64,000 bases of DNA. It comes from Streptomyces sp. T12. Lineage in GTDB: Bacteria; Actinomycetota; Actinomycetes; Streptomycetales; Streptomycetaceae. Each line of letters begins with the position of its first letter. Positions within the stretch are counted from its first letter, which is position 1. Location of the stretch: the NCBI RefSeq assembly GCF_028736035.1, contig NZ_CP117866.1, positions 9,465,001 to 9,529,000 of the forward strand. Reading direction: 5' to 3'. The notes below the pieces were generated by a model, which did no database searches, was not told the DNA's origin, and worked only from the letters and a program-made list of their open reading frames with translations. Made by a program: the position numbers and the translations under genes. Shown piece after piece: positions 1 to 8,781 of this stretch.

Positions 1-1
1 C

Positions 2-220
2 GCCGACCACACCGCACTGCGCCTCTGCACCACCATCGAGCCCACGAGGACGCGCCTCTACACCCTCGCCCAGAACCCCGAGTACCGCCTCGGCTGGACC
101 GTGCGGGGCTACCTGCAGTCGACGTACACGGACTACTACCTCGGCACCGAGACCCGTCGCGTGCCGAAGCCCACGATCACTCTCCCGGAAGGGGACGTCT
201 CCCATGACGACCACGCGTAG
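2..220 (+). CDS. C-terminal end of a probable rhamnogalacturonan-lyase-like protein (partial)
   Basis: Only the last 72 codons lie in the window; the 5' part is cut off by the window edge. The frame ends at TAG 218-220. The visible segment contains RLYTLAQNPEYRLGW followed by DYYLGTET, which resembles the C-terminal blade of PL11-type rhamnogalacturonan lyases (YTLMHDPQYR...FFLG). It overlaps the following DUF6250 gene by 17 bp, so the two are probably co-transcribed, and DUF6250 proteins commonly accompany polysaccharide lyases. The lyase call is inference from a short tail and should be held loosely. Confidence 0.5.
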   Translation, partial: ADHTALRLCTTIEPTRTRLYTLAQNPEYRLGWTVRGYLQSTYTDYYLGTETRRVPKPTITLPEGDVSHDDHA

Positions 221-920
221 AGCCTTCGGAGCCCTGGCCGCCGGCGCCGCCCTCGCAGCCCTCGCTCCGGCGGGGACGGCGAGCGCCACGCCCCGCCACC
301 GTCGCCTCATCGCCCACGACGACTTCCGTCACGGCCTGGGGCAATGGGCGGTGGAACTCGAGAAGGGCGGCACCGTCACCGCCTCCCGCGGGGTCCTGGA
401 GGTCGACGTACCCGCCGGAGCGACGGTCTGGTTCAAGAAGCGGCTGGAAGGGCCGTATGTCATCGAGTACACGGCCACGCCCATATCGGCAGGCGGTGTC
501 AACGACCGCGTCTCCGACCTGAACAACTTCTGGAACGCGACCGACGTCCGCTCCCCTGGCGACATCTTCGCCACCTCGCGCGGCGGGGCACTGGCGGAGT
601 ACGACTACCTCAAGACGTACTACGTCGGCTACGGCGCCAACACCAACACCACGACGAGGCTGCGCCGGTACGTCGGCCAGGCCGGGGTCCGCCCACTGAT
701 CTACGACTACACGGAGCCGCTGCTCGTGGCGAACGAGCCCAACCGCGTCCGGATCGTCTCCGACGGCTCGACCGTGCGGTGGTGGAACAACGGGCGGCTC
801 GTCTTCGACTACACCGACCAGGAGCCCTATACCGGTGGCCACTTCGCCTTCCGGACCACCTGGAGCCACTTCCGGATCAGCGACTTCCGGGTGTGGCGGT
901 TGAGCCCACAACGCCCCTGA
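204..920 (+). CDS. DUF6250 domain exported protein (Tat-type signal)
   Basis: This 238-residue protein starts MTTTRRAFGALAAG, a twin-arginine style signal followed by a hydrophobic Ala/Gly-rich stretch and an ATPRH cleavage region near residue 30. The mature part (HDDFRHGLGQWAVELEKGG..., NNFWNATD, WWNNGRLVFDY) matches the DUF6250 beta-sandwich fold, which resembles carbohydrate-binding or lyase-accessory domains. It overlaps the upstream lyase-like reading frame, so a secreted polysaccharide-degrading pair is likely. The biochemical role of DUF6250 is not established. It ends just before a 112-bp gap. Confidence 0.8.
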   Translation: MTTTRRAFGALAAGAALAALAPAGTASATPRHRRLIAHDDFRHGLGQWAVELEKGGTVTASRGVLEVDVPAGATVWFKKRLEGPYVIEYTATPISAGGVNDRVSDLNNFWNATDVRSPGDIFATSRGGALAEYDYLKTYYVGYGANTNTTTRLRRYVGQAGVRPLIYDYTEPLLVANEPNRVRIVSDGSTVRWWNNGRLVFDYTDQEPYTGGHFAFRTTWSHFRISDFRVWRLSPQRP

Positions 921-1032
921 TCAGAGGCTTATTCCAGGTTTGGCCAACACTTTACAAGTGGCTTATCTCACCGACCGTCAACCCCTCCTTACGGTCGCGT
1001 AGGTCACATTCGAAGGTGAATCATGTGCCGAT

Positions 1033-1851
1033 GTGGCAGACGATTCGAAGAGTGACAGCAGATCAGTGATCGGGTCGTACGTTGCGGTGGGGGACAGCTT
1101 CACCGAGGGCGTCGGCGACCCCGGTCCCGACGGGGCGTTCGTCGGCTGGGCCGACCGGTTCGCGGTACTGCTCGCGGACCGGCGGCCCGAGGGCGCCTTC
1201 AACTACACGAACCTCGCCGTACGCGGCAAACTGCTCGACCAGATCGTCGAGGACCAGCTTCCGAAGGCCGTCGAACTGGCCCCGGACCTGGTCTCGTTCT
1301 GCGCGGGCGGCAACGACATCATCCGACCCGGAACCGACCCCGACGAGGTGGCCGAGCGCTTCGAGCGGGCGATCATCCGGCTCACCTCCGCCGTCGGCAC
1401 CGTCATGGTGACGACCGGCTTCGACACCCGTGGCGTGCCCGTGCTGAAGCATCTGCGCGGCAAGATCGCCACCTACAACGGTCATGTGCGGGCCATCGCC
1501 GACCGGTACGGCTGTCCGGTGCTCGACCTGTGGTCCCTGAAGACCGTTCAGGACCGCAGGGCCTGGGACGGCGACCGGCTCCACCTGTCTCCCGAGGGGC
1601 ACACACGCGTGGCGCTGCGCGCGGGCCAGGTCCTCGGCCTGGAGGTGCCGGCCGACCCGGATCAGCCCTGGCCGCCGCTCCCGCCCCGCGGCACTCTCGA
1701 GATCCGCAGGGACGACGTCCACTGGGCGCGGGAGTACCTGGTGCCGTGGATCGGACGGCGCCTGCGCGGTGAGTCGTCGGGGGACCATGTGACGGCCAAG
1801 GGCGCGCTGTCCCCGGACGACATCAAGATGCGGATCGAATCGGTGGCTTGA
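1033..1851 (+). CDS. SGNH/GDSL family hydrolase
   Basis: The 272-residue protein begins at GTG 1033. Block I is AVGDSFTEG with the catalytic Ser near residue 21, block III is CAGGNDI, and block V is DRLHLSPEGH carrying the Asp/His pair. There is no signal peptide, so a cytoplasmic esterase or lipase is expected. The extra C-terminal part (EYLVPWIGRRLRGESSGD) is typical of actinobacterial SGNH proteins of this length. It is convergent with the TetR gene, with a strong hairpin between them. The substrate cannot be deduced. Confidence 0.85.
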   Translation: MADDSKSDSRSVIGSYVAVGDSFTEGVGDPGPDGAFVGWADRFAVLLADRRPEGAFNYTNLAVRGKLLDQIVEDQLPKAVELAPDLVSFCAGGNDIIRPGTDPDEVAERFERAIIRLTSAVGTVMVTTGFDTRGVPVLKHLRGKIATYNGHVRAIADRYGCPVLDLWSLKTVQDRRAWDGDRLHLSPEGHTRVALRAGQVLGLEVPADPDQPWPPLPPRGTLEIRRDDVHWAREYLVPWIGRRLRGESSGDHVTAKGALSPDDIKMRIESVA

Positions 1852-1866
1852 GGCGGCGCCTGGGCG

Positions 1867-1903
1867 GTGTGGGCCGGGCCCTGTTCGGGGGCACGGCCCA
1901 CAC
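1867..1903. terminator. Bidirectional terminator hairpin
   Basis: Perfect 10-bp arms GTGTGGGCCG (1867-1876) and CGGCCCACAC (1894-1903) enclose a 17-nt GC-rich loop that can pair further. It sits between the convergent SGNH hydrolase and TetR genes. There is no U-tract, as is common for Streptomyces terminators. Confidence 0.7.
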
Positions 1904-1948
1904 GGCTGTCGTGGCCGTGGTGCACCGACCGCTCGGCGATCGACGACC

Positions 1949-2569
1949 TCACCGCACCGACGCCGTCAACGCCTCCCGCTCCAGCCCCAGTTCACGGGCG
2001 AGCGCCTCGTCCACCCACTCCTGGGCACGCGCGCGTGACACCGCGCCGCGGTACGACGTCAGCTGCACGGCGAGTCCGTCCAGGAGGGCCGTCAGACGCA
2101 GTGCCGTGCCGGTGGGGTCCGGGCAGCGGAACTCGTCCGCGGCCACGCCCTGCGCGATGACCTCGGCGATGGCCGCCTTCCACTGCCGGTCCAGGTCCCG
2201 TGTGACCTCCTGCAACGCGGGCTCGCGCAGCGCCGCCGCCCAGCCCTCGATCCACAGCCGCCAGCCCTTGGCCTGGCCGGTCGGCGCGTACCAGCGCACC
2301 GCCGCCCGCAGCCGTCGCAGCGCCGTTGTACGGCGGCCCAGCAGCCTGCGCAGACGGGCCAGGTCGCTCTCCGCCGCGTGGGCGAACGCGGCCGCGACCA
2401 GCTTCTCCTTCGTGGCGAAGTGATAGAGCACCAGCGCGTTGCTCACCCCGAGCACCGAGGCCACGTCGGCGATCCTGACCGCCGACACGCCCCGCGCCTC
2501 TATCTGCTCGACGGCGGCCCGCAGCAACTCCTCACGCCGCTCGGCCACGCTCAACCGCACTCTTGCCAC
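1949..2569 (-). CDS. TetR/AcrR family transcriptional regulator
   Basis: A 206-residue protein with an N-terminal TetR HTH: RREELLRAAVEQIEARG, then VRIADVASVLGVSNALVLYHFATKEKLVAAAF as HTH and recognition helix (about residues 30-62). The C-terminal half resembles the BetI-type ligand-binding domain. It lies directly downstream of the Glu/Leu/Phe/Val dehydrogenase gene on the same strand (68-bp gap), so the pair may form one unit. A candidate operator is the inverted repeat at 3858-3877 ahead of the dehydrogenase. The ligand is unknown. Confidence 0.88.
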   Translation of the reverse strand: MARVRLSVAERREELLRAAVEQIEARGVSAVRIADVASVLGVSNALVLYHFATKEKLVAAAFAHAAESDLARLRRLLGRRTTALRRLRAAVRWYAPTGQAKGWRLWIEGWAAALREPALQEVTRDLDRQWKAAIAEVIAQGVAADEFRCPDPTGTALRLTALLDGLAVQLTSYRGAVSRARAQEWVDEALARELGLEREALTASVR

Positions 2570-2637
2570 TCGGTCACCCTAAAGCCTCGCCACGAGCCGT
2601 TCGCGCAGCCGCGGTCGAGGGGCCTTTCCCCCCGCCG

Positions 2638-3816
2638 TCACCGGTGCAGGCCGAAGCGCTCCGCGATCACCGGCAGCCGATCGGCCGCGATGGCGTACGC
2701 GGCGGCCCGGGGTGTCGTCCCGTAGGCCTCCGCGCGGGCCAGGATGTGGTCGGTCAGGGCGCGCAGCGAGCGTTGCGTGCGGGCGAACGCCTCGTCCGCG
2801 TCCGGGCCGATGTCGCCGAACAGCGTCCACCACCACCAGGCGTTCGTGGCCGAGTTGACCACGATGTCCGGCAGCACGGTGATGCCCCGCGCGGCCAGCA
2901 GTTCCTCCGCCTCGGGCCGTACGGGCATGTTGGCCGCCTCGGCGATCCAGCGGGCGGTGATCCGCCCTTGGTTCGCGGCATCGATCGCGTACGAGACGGC
3001 CGCCGGCACCAGCACCTCCGCCTCGACCGACAGCCAGGCGTCGCCCGGCAGTTCACGGTCGCCGGGGCGCAGCGCGGCGCGGTCGACCGTGCCGTACGCG
3101 TCCCGTGCCGCGAGCAGGGTCTCGATGTCGAGGCCCGCCGGGTTGGCGATCGTGCCCTTGATGTCGGCGACGGCCACGACCGTGAGCCCCGCGCGCGTGA
3201 GGAAGCGCGCCGTGGCCCCGCCCATGGTTCCGAGCCCCTGTACGGCGACGCGCGTCCTCCAGTACGGCACACCGGCCCGGTCCAGCGCCGTGAGCACCGA
3301 CTCGGCGACCCCGCAGCCGCCGACCAGCTCGTCGAGCCCGATGCCGTCCACCGCGACCGCGAACGCGTCCGCGAGCCGCCGACGGGCGCCTGCCTCGTCG
3401 TCGAGCAGCGGATACACGGCCTGGACGGACGAGACGAGCCCCACCTCGGCGGCCGCCCGGTCGACCACGTCCTGGGTGAGACCGAGGTCCTCGCCCGTGG
3501 TCCAGAAGCTCTCGATGTACGGCCGCATGGTCCGCAGGTAGCGCACCAGGAGCCCGTACGCCTCCGGATCGCGGGGATCGCAGTCGATGCCGCCCTTGGC
3601 GCCGCCCAGGGGGACGTACCGCGCCTCGGGGTCGTAGTGCAGGGCTTCCTTCATGCTCATGCCGCGGGCGAGCCCGGTGACCTCGTCCAGCGTGCAGCCC
3701 GGCCGCATCCGCAGCCCGCCGCTGGACACGCCGCGCACCAGCCGGTCGACGACCAGGAAGCCCTGGCGGCCGGTGACGTGGTCGGTCCAGGTGAGCGACA
3801 GCAGGGGGGTGGTCAT
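2638..3816 (-). CDS. Glu/Leu/Phe/Val family amino-acid dehydrogenase
   Basis: NAD(P)-dependent oxidative deamination of an amino acid to its 2-oxo acid is the family reaction. I chose ATG at 3816, which has a CGGAG ribosome site; a longer frame to 3897 is less likely. The resulting protein is 392 aa. The N-terminal catalytic domain shows RGMSMKEAL and PLGGAKGGID with the substrate/catalytic Lys residues. The Rossmann part shows VQGLGTMGGATARFL, followed by VVNSATNAWWWW. The usual valine dehydrogenase is somewhat shorter, so substrate choice is open. A TetR gene follows in the same direction. Confidence 0.85.
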   Translation of the reverse strand: MTTPLLSLTWTDHVTGRQGFLVVDRLVRGVSSGGLRMRPGCTLDEVTGLARGMSMKEALHYDPEARYVPLGGAKGGIDCDPRDPEAYGLLVRYLRTMRPYIESFWTTGEDLGLTQDVVDRAAAEVGLVSSVQAVYPLLDDEAGARRRLADAFAVAVDGIGLDELVGGCGVAESVLTALDRAGVPYWRTRVAVQGLGTMGGATARFLTRAGLTVVAVADIKGTIANPAGLDIETLLAARDAYGTVDRAALRPGDRELPGDAWLSVEAEVLVPAAVSYAIDAANQGRITARWIAEAANMPVRPEAEELLAARGITVLPDIVVNSATNAWWWWTLFGDIGPDADEAFARTQRSLRALTDHILARAEAYGTTPRAAAYAIAADRLPVIAERFGLHR

Positions 3817-3857
3817 GGGGTCTCCGGAGGGGGCGAGGGACGCGTGCCGCGCACGGT

Positions 3858-3877
3858 TACTGAACGATGGGTCAGTA
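3858..3877. promoter_or_regulatory. Candidate TetR operator (inverted repeat)
   Basis: TACTGA (3858-3863) and TCAGTA (3872-3877) form perfect 6-bp arms around an 8-bp spacer ACGATGGG. The site is 42 bp upstream of the dehydrogenase start (ATG at 3816, minus strand) and also upstream of the divergent MBL gene. Size and symmetry fit a TetR dimer site; the adjacent TetR gene is the obvious candidate. Confidence 0.5.
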
Positions 3878-3987
3878 TCGAAGTGGGGCGAGGACATGTC
3901 AACGTACGGAATGGATCAGGGGGCGTACGGGGTTGTCGGAGGGGCTGCCCATAATGGACTTTCGCACCGACTCCACCTGGAGGTACC

Positions 3988-5163
3988 GTGGCCGGTTTTC
4001 GTTTCCCGAGCTCCGGGCTCAGCGCCCTGCGGCCCGAGGCCTTCGGCGTGGACCCGAGCGGTGAGCGCATGGCGCGCATCCGTAATTCGCCGCACTTCCG
4101 GGACGGGGTCTTCCAGAACCCCGGAGGTGCCGCCCGGACCAGACCCTCGGGCTCGATGACGGAGTTCGCGAAGGTCTTCTTCGACAAGGACACCCGGCCC
4201 CGCCGTGCCCCGAAGGGCACCGTGCCGGTTCACCCCACCACCTACGCCGACCTCGCGAAGCCTCCCGTCGGCGGGCTCCGCCTGACCTGGATGGGACACT
4301 CGAGCGTCCTCGCGGAGATCGACGGCCACCGGGTGCTCTTCGACCCCGTGTGGGGCGAGCGCTGCTCCCCCTTCCCCTTCGCCGGGCCCAAGCGGCTGCA
4401 TCCGGTGCCGCTGCCGCTCGCCGCGCTCGGGCCGGTCGACGTCGTCGTCATCTCGCACGACCACTACGACCACCTCGACCTGCCCACGATCAAGGCACTG
4501 GCCGGCACGGACACGCTCTTCGCCGTACCGCTCGGCGTGGGCGCCCACCTCGAACACTGGGGTGTCTCCGCCGACCGGCTGCGCGAGCTGGACTGGCACG
4601 AGGCGACGAAGGTCGGCGGACTCACCCTGACCGCCACCCCGGCCCGCCACTTCTGCGGTCGCGGACTGCGCAACACGCAGCACACACTCTGGGCGTCCTG
4701 GGTCGTCGCCTCGGACGAACACCGGATCTACCACAGCGGTGACACCGGCTACTTCGACGGCTTCAAGGACATCGGCGCCGACCACGGCCCGTTCGACTCC
4801 ACGATGATCCAGCTCGGCGCCTACTCGGACTTCTGGCCCGACATCCACATGACGCCGGACGAGGGCGTCCGGGCCCACCTCGACCTTCAGGGCGGCGATC
4901 CGTCCGTGGGCGTCATGCTGCCGATCCACTGGGGCACCTTCAACCTGGCGACGCATCCCTGGGCGGAGCCGGGGGAGTGGACGATGCGGGCCACGCACAA
5001 GGCCGGGGTCACCATGGCGGCTCCGCTCTGCGGCGAGCCCTTCGAACCGGCCTCGGTGCCGCCGGTGACGCCGTGGTGGCGTGAGGCGGCCGAGGCGCCC
5101 GCCGAGGGCTGGCCGGCGTGGCCGCCGGTCGCGCCGGAGCCGGACACTGTGGTGGTCGCCTAG
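3988..5163 (+). CDS. MBL-fold metallo-hydrolase, NAPE-PLD/UlaG-like
   Basis: The 391-aa protein starts at GTG 3988 behind a GGAGG site. It carries the metallo-beta-lactamase signature ISHDHYDHLD, a downstream His in PARHFCGRG, the bridging Asp in YHSGDTGYFDG and the final His in LPIHWGTFNL, so a complete dizinc site is expected. The N-terminal 90 residues (RNSPHFRDGVFQNP...) are typical of the NAPE-PLD-like branch of bacterial lipid or phosphodiester hydrolases. No signal peptide is seen. It may share the intergenic region with the divergent dehydrogenase. The exact substrate is unknown. Confidence 0.85.
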   Translation: MAGFRFPSSGLSALRPEAFGVDPSGERMARIRNSPHFRDGVFQNPGGAARTRPSGSMTEFAKVFFDKDTRPRRAPKGTVPVHPTTYADLAKPPVGGLRLTWMGHSSVLAEIDGHRVLFDPVWGERCSPFPFAGPKRLHPVPLPLAALGPVDVVVISHDHYDHLDLPTIKALAGTDTLFAVPLGVGAHLEHWGVSADRLRELDWHEATKVGGLTLTATPARHFCGRGLRNTQHTLWASWVVASDEHRIYHSGDTGYFDGFKDIGADHGPFDSTMIQLGAYSDFWPDIHMTPDEGVRAHLDLQGGDPSVGVMLPIHWGTFNLATHPWAEPGEWTMRATHKAGVTMAAPLCGEPFEPASVPPVTPWWREAAEAPAEGWPAWPPVAPEPDTVVVA

Positions 5164-6022
5164 GGCACGGTCTGGGCCTCGCGCGTGGGCTGACTCGTCC
5201 TGGCGCGGTGGCCGTGGGACGTTCGGCCGGACTGGGGCGGTGTGCCCGGGCGCGGGCGCGAAGGGACGTGTGCGCGAAGGGGCGTGTGTGTGAGGGAAGA
5301 GGCACGCGTACGGGAAGGGGCATGCGTACGGGAAGAGACGTGTGCCCGGGAAGAGACGCGCGGCCGTGGCAGAGGCACGCCTCCGTGGAGAGGCGTGGGT
5401 GGGCGGTTCCGCGCGGGGGTGATGCCCACTCCTGTCAGGGCGGGGCGACGGGTTTCCGTCGGCGCCTGATTTCCGTCCTGGCGGAAAGCACGGCAGTGCG
5501 CGCGGTCGTCGGCTCGGCGCGCCCCTGTGGGGCGGTTCGCGCCGGGCGCGTGGGGGTGCGTCTGGGCGCCCGCGGGGCCATGTGCGCCGATACGGCGGGT
5601 GACGTTCTGGGGGTCGGAGGGCCGGGCGCGCGGGGTGCTGAATCGTCCCGGCCGGGGCCGTCAGGGGCGAGAGAACGGCGCGGCTGTGAGGGGTGGGGCG
5701 TATGAAGTGCCTCGCCCCTCGACTTTTCTTCGTGACCACTTCTGACCAGGTCTGATCGCTCGGTTGCTCCTCGTGGGCGAACGGTGGAGCGGGTTATCGG
5801 TCTGTCGTACGAGACCTCATACCAGAGCGGGACGCTGCCTGCCGGACTTTGTCAACTGCCCACCGCACATGATGCAGAGGCGACTACTGTCAGTGTCCGT
5901 CGGGCGACACGGAGCCGAACGCATCGGCTCCGTCGACCGACATCGCGATGGCGCATGCCCCGGGCCGCGCAGACCAGCGCGCACTCCAAGGCCCCGACCG
6001 ACGGACCAGTACGAGGACCCCG
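5164..6022. other. Long intergenic region ahead of the conservon
   Basis: This 859-bp stretch has no credible gene: the frames that are open have no family resemblance and wrong codon bias. It contains the degenerate tandem repeat at 5260-5406 and a small TTTCCG/CGGAAA hairpin near 5466-5485. The A/T-richer segment around 5700-5830 probably holds the promoter of the cvn operon; I could not assign -35/-10 boxes with confidence. Confidence 0.6.
5260..5406. repeat. Degenerate ~18-bp tandem repeat, about eight copies
   Basis: Units begin GAAGRGR and continue CRYGYGTRCGG. They run 5260-5275, 5276-5295, 5296-5313, 5314-5331, 5332-5349, 5350-5369, 5370-5388 and 5389-5406. The three central copies are exactly 18 bp and near identical; the outer ones drift in length (16-20 bp). 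It lies downstream of the MBL gene and well upstream of cvnA. Confidence 0.75.
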
Positions 6023-8689
6023 ATGTCTCAACTCCGCGCCCCGGCCGCACGCGCAGACCGCCGTGAGGGCGGGCGGCACGGGCGCCCGGCTGCCCGCACC
6101 GCACCCGCGCTGCCCGAGACCCACATACGGCCCCAACTGCTGCGTCTGGCCGTGCTGCCGCCCATCGCGGTGGCGCTCAGCGCCTGCGCGGCCGTGCTGT
6201 TCGTCGTGCGCACCACCGGAGCGCGGCCGAGCCTCACCCTGTGGGGCGTTCTGGCCGGCGCGGTCTCGGTGACCGTCGCGGGCATCCTGATCGCCGCGGT
6301 GGCCGCCAACCGCACCGCCAGATCCGTGAGCGAGCGCATCGGCGCCCTGCGGCGCAGCAGCGCGCGCGGCGAGGCCGATCTGCGGGCCCTTGTCGACGCA
6401 CTGCGGCGCGGCGACGGGCCGCCGAATCGCAAGACGCGCAGCGGTCCGCCCGAGGACGCCGACGACTTCGAACTGCTCGCCGCCGACCTGGCCCGCGCCC
6501 ACGACGGGGCCGTCACCGCCGTCGTCCAGGCCTCCCAGCTCTCCAGCCAGGCGGGCAGCGAACAGAAGCTCGAGGTCTTCGTCAACCTCGCCCGGCGGCT
6601 TCAGTCGCTCGTGCACCGGGAGATCTCGATCCTCGACGAGCTGGAGAACGAGATCGAGGACCCCGACCTGCTCAAGGGCCTCTTCCACGTCGACCACCTC
6701 GCCACCCGCATCCGCCGCCACGCCGAGAACCTCGCCGTGCTCGGCGGCGCCGTCTCCCGTCGGCAGTGGAGCAACCCGGTCTCCATGACCGAGGTGCTGC
6801 GCTCGGCCATCGCCGAGGTCGAGCAGTACTCCAGGGTCAAGCTCGTACCTCCGATCGACGGCACCCTGCGCGGGCACGCCGTCGCCGACGTCATCCACCT
6901 GCTGGCCGAACTCGTCGAGAACGCCACGGTGTTCTCCGCCCCGCACACCCAAGTGCTGCTCCGGGCCAACCTCGTGACCTCCGGGCTCGCCGTCGAGGTC
7001 GAGGACCGCGGCCTCGGCATGCCCGTCGGCGAGCAGAACCGTATGAACGCCCTGCTCGCCGACCCCGACCAGGTCAACGTCGCCAGCCTGCTGGCGGACG
7101 GGCGTATCGGGCTGTTCGTCGTGTCGCAGCTCGCCAAGCGGCACGGCATCCATGTGCGCCTGCAGACCAATATCTACGGCGGTGTCCAGGCCGTTCTCGT
7201 GGTGCCGCAGGGATTGTTGGGGACGGAACCGGGGGCGCGTGGAGGTGTGACGCGGGCGCAGGAGCAGGCGCCTCCGTCGGCCCAGACGCAAGGGGCGGTG
7301 GGAACGTCCGTACCGCCGCACTACCCGGCGCAGCCCCGTCCGCAGCAGGCGTCGGTGCCCGTGCCGCCCCAGCAGCAGCGGCAGCCCGCCTCGGCTGCGT
7401 CGGCGGCATCGGCCGCGTCGGAGGGCGGGCAGCGGGCTGGGCAGCAGGGCGGGCTGCGGGGTGCCACAGAGGCGGCGCCGGGAACGCCGGGTCGGCAGGA
7501 GCCGCAGGCCCGTGGAAGGGGTGCGGCCCCCAGGACGAGCGGCGGCGGACCGGCACCGTTGCCCGTGCGCGGCGCCGCCGAGGGGCGTGCCAACCCGGCG
7601 GAGGCCGTGCCCGGCCTGCGGCCCGACGAACGTCGGCGCCTCGAGGAGAACACCGTCACACCGCCGACTCCGCGCAACAGCACCGTCCGCGGCACCATGG
7701 GCAAGCCCCAACTGCCCCGTCGCCGGGCCCAGGAACACATCGCCCCCCAACTCCGTGAAGCCCCCACCCCGCGCCAGGAATCCGACCACCTCGCCGGGCA
7801 CGACCCTGGGTTGATGGCGGCCTTCCAACGGGGGGTCGGGCTTGCGGAGACGCAGCAGCAGATGGAGGCGGCGCATATGGATGCGGCGCACGTGGAGACC
7901 GGGCATGTGGAGGTCGGGCACGTAGATGCCGGGCACATGGAGACCGGCCGGATGGACGCCGGGCACGTGGGGGCCGGACATATGGATGCCGGACATATGG
8001 ATGCCGAGCACATGGGCGGCGGGCACATGGGTGGCGGGCACATGTCCGACGGGTCCGTGGAGTTGGGGCGCGGGGAATCCGGACGCGGGGAACCGGGGCA
8101 GGGCGGCGGGCACATGGATGCGCTGCATACGGATGTAGGGCGCATGGATGAGCGGCATATGAGGGCAGGCCACATGGACGCCCCGTACACGGCGTCAGGC
8201 CGCACGGTGTCGGGCCACACGACGTCTGGCCACATGGTGGCGGGGCTGCACATGGTCCCGGGTCACATGGACGTTGGCTCGGGTCACATGGACGCGAGCT
8301 ACACGGACTCGGCACACACGCCCACCGCGCAGCCGACCACATCGGCATCCGCATACACGCGCTCACCGCACACGACCCCTGACACGAGGTCGCCCGACCC
8401 GCAGCCGACAGGCCTGCACCCCACGCCGACCGAGCCCATCCACCTGGAGTCCGTGCGTTCGGCGTCGATCCGTCTGGAGCCGACGAGCCTCGACACGGGT
8501 CGACCGCAGCCCACACACCTGCGGCCGACCTCCCTGGATGCACTCCACACAGACGTGACCCCCATGGCCCCCCGGCCGCCCATGGACGTATCGCCCATGG
8601 ACCCGGCCCACACAACCGAGACACACCGCAGGTCCGCGCCCGGCGCCGACCACACCACCCGGCATGACGGGAGCGCACCAGCCGGATGA
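6023..8689 (+). CDS. cvnA: Conservon sensor kinase-like protein CvnA with Met/His repeat tail
   Basis: First gene of a conservon; CvnA proteins are membrane-bound histidine-kinase-like sensors that act with CvnB-D. I chose ATG 6023 (GAGGA site), giving 888 aa; an in-frame ATG at 5948 is less likely. Two membrane segments lie near residues 38-62 and 72-98. A kinase-like helix (FHVDHLATRIRRHAENL) follows, then an HATPase with N-box HLLAELVENATVFS, G1 VEDRGLGMP and G2 GRIGLFVVSQLAKRHG. After a Pro/Gln/Ala-rich linker, residues 614-765 are about 30 pentads of the form M-D/E-x-G-H, followed by a Pro/Thr/His-rich tail. The repeat tail is unusual. Its stop overlaps an in-frame ATG used by some readings of cvnB. 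Confidence 0.88.
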   Translation: MSQLRAPAARADRREGGRHGRPAARTAPALPETHIRPQLLRLAVLPPIAVALSACAAVLFVVRTTGARPSLTLWGVLAGAVSVTVAGILIAAVAANRTARSVSERIGALRRSSARGEADLRALVDALRRGDGPPNRKTRSGPPEDADDFELLAADLARAHDGAVTAVVQASQLSSQAGSEQKLEVFVNLARRLQSLVHREISILDELENEIEDPDLLKGLFHVDHLATRIRRHAENLAVLGGAVSRRQWSNPVSMTEVLRSAIAEVEQYSRVKLVPPIDGTLRGHAVADVIHLLAELVENATVFSAPHTQVLLRANLVTSGLAVEVEDRGLGMPVGEQNRMNALLADPDQVNVASLLADGRIGLFVVSQLAKRHGIHVRLQTNIYGGVQAVLVVPQGLLGTEPGARGGVTRAQEQAPPSAQTQGAVGTSVPPHYPAQPRPQQASVPVPPQQQRQPASAASAASAASEGGQRAGQQGGLRGATEAAPGTPGRQEPQARGRGAAPRTSGGGPAPLPVRGAAEGRANPAEAVPGLRPDERRRLEENTVTPPTPRNSTVRGTMGKPQLPRRRAQEHIAPQLREAPTPRQESDHLAGHDPGLMAAFQRGVGLAETQQQMEAAHMDAAHVETGHVEVGHVDAGHMETGRMDAGHVGAGHMDAGHMDAEHMGGGHMGGGHMSDGSVELGRGESGRGEPGQGGGHMDALHTDVGRMDERHMRAGHMDAPYTASGRTVSGHTTSGHMVAGLHMVPGHMDVGSGHMDASYTDSAHTPTAQPTTSASAYTRSPHTTPDTRSPDPQPTGLHPTPTEPIHLESVRSASIRLEPTSLDTGRPQPTHLRPTSLDALHTDVTPMAPRPPMDVSPMDPAHTTETHRRSAPGADHTTRHDGSAPAG
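7862..8318 (+). repeat. 15-bp tandem repeat array coding for M-[DE]-x-G-H pentads
   Basis: Inside cvnA the coding sequence repeats with a 15-bp period, the best copies reading ATGGATGCCGGACAT. The first unit is ATG 7862, and clear units continue to about 8318, broken by a Gly/Arg-rich interruption near 8049-8110 and by a few one- or two-codon insertions. Near-identical adjacent copies at 7979-8008 indicate recent DNA-level duplication. Confidence 0.85.
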
Positions 8690-8781
8690 CCACGCCCCTG
8701 ACCAGCTCGAAGTCCGCCTGGAAGACCACCCCCACCCCCAGCGCTCCCGCAGACCTTCGTACCTCAAGGAGTCGATCCATC

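Noticed and set aside
5260..5406. CRISPR array
   Set aside because: The repeats are contiguous and degenerate with no unique spacers and no cas genes nearby.
5852..8173. Minus-strand frame with His/Met/Pro-rich repeats opposite cvnA
   Set aside because: Its repeats are only the complement of the GHMDA-coding array; the HATPase and Roadblock context fixes the plus strand as coding.
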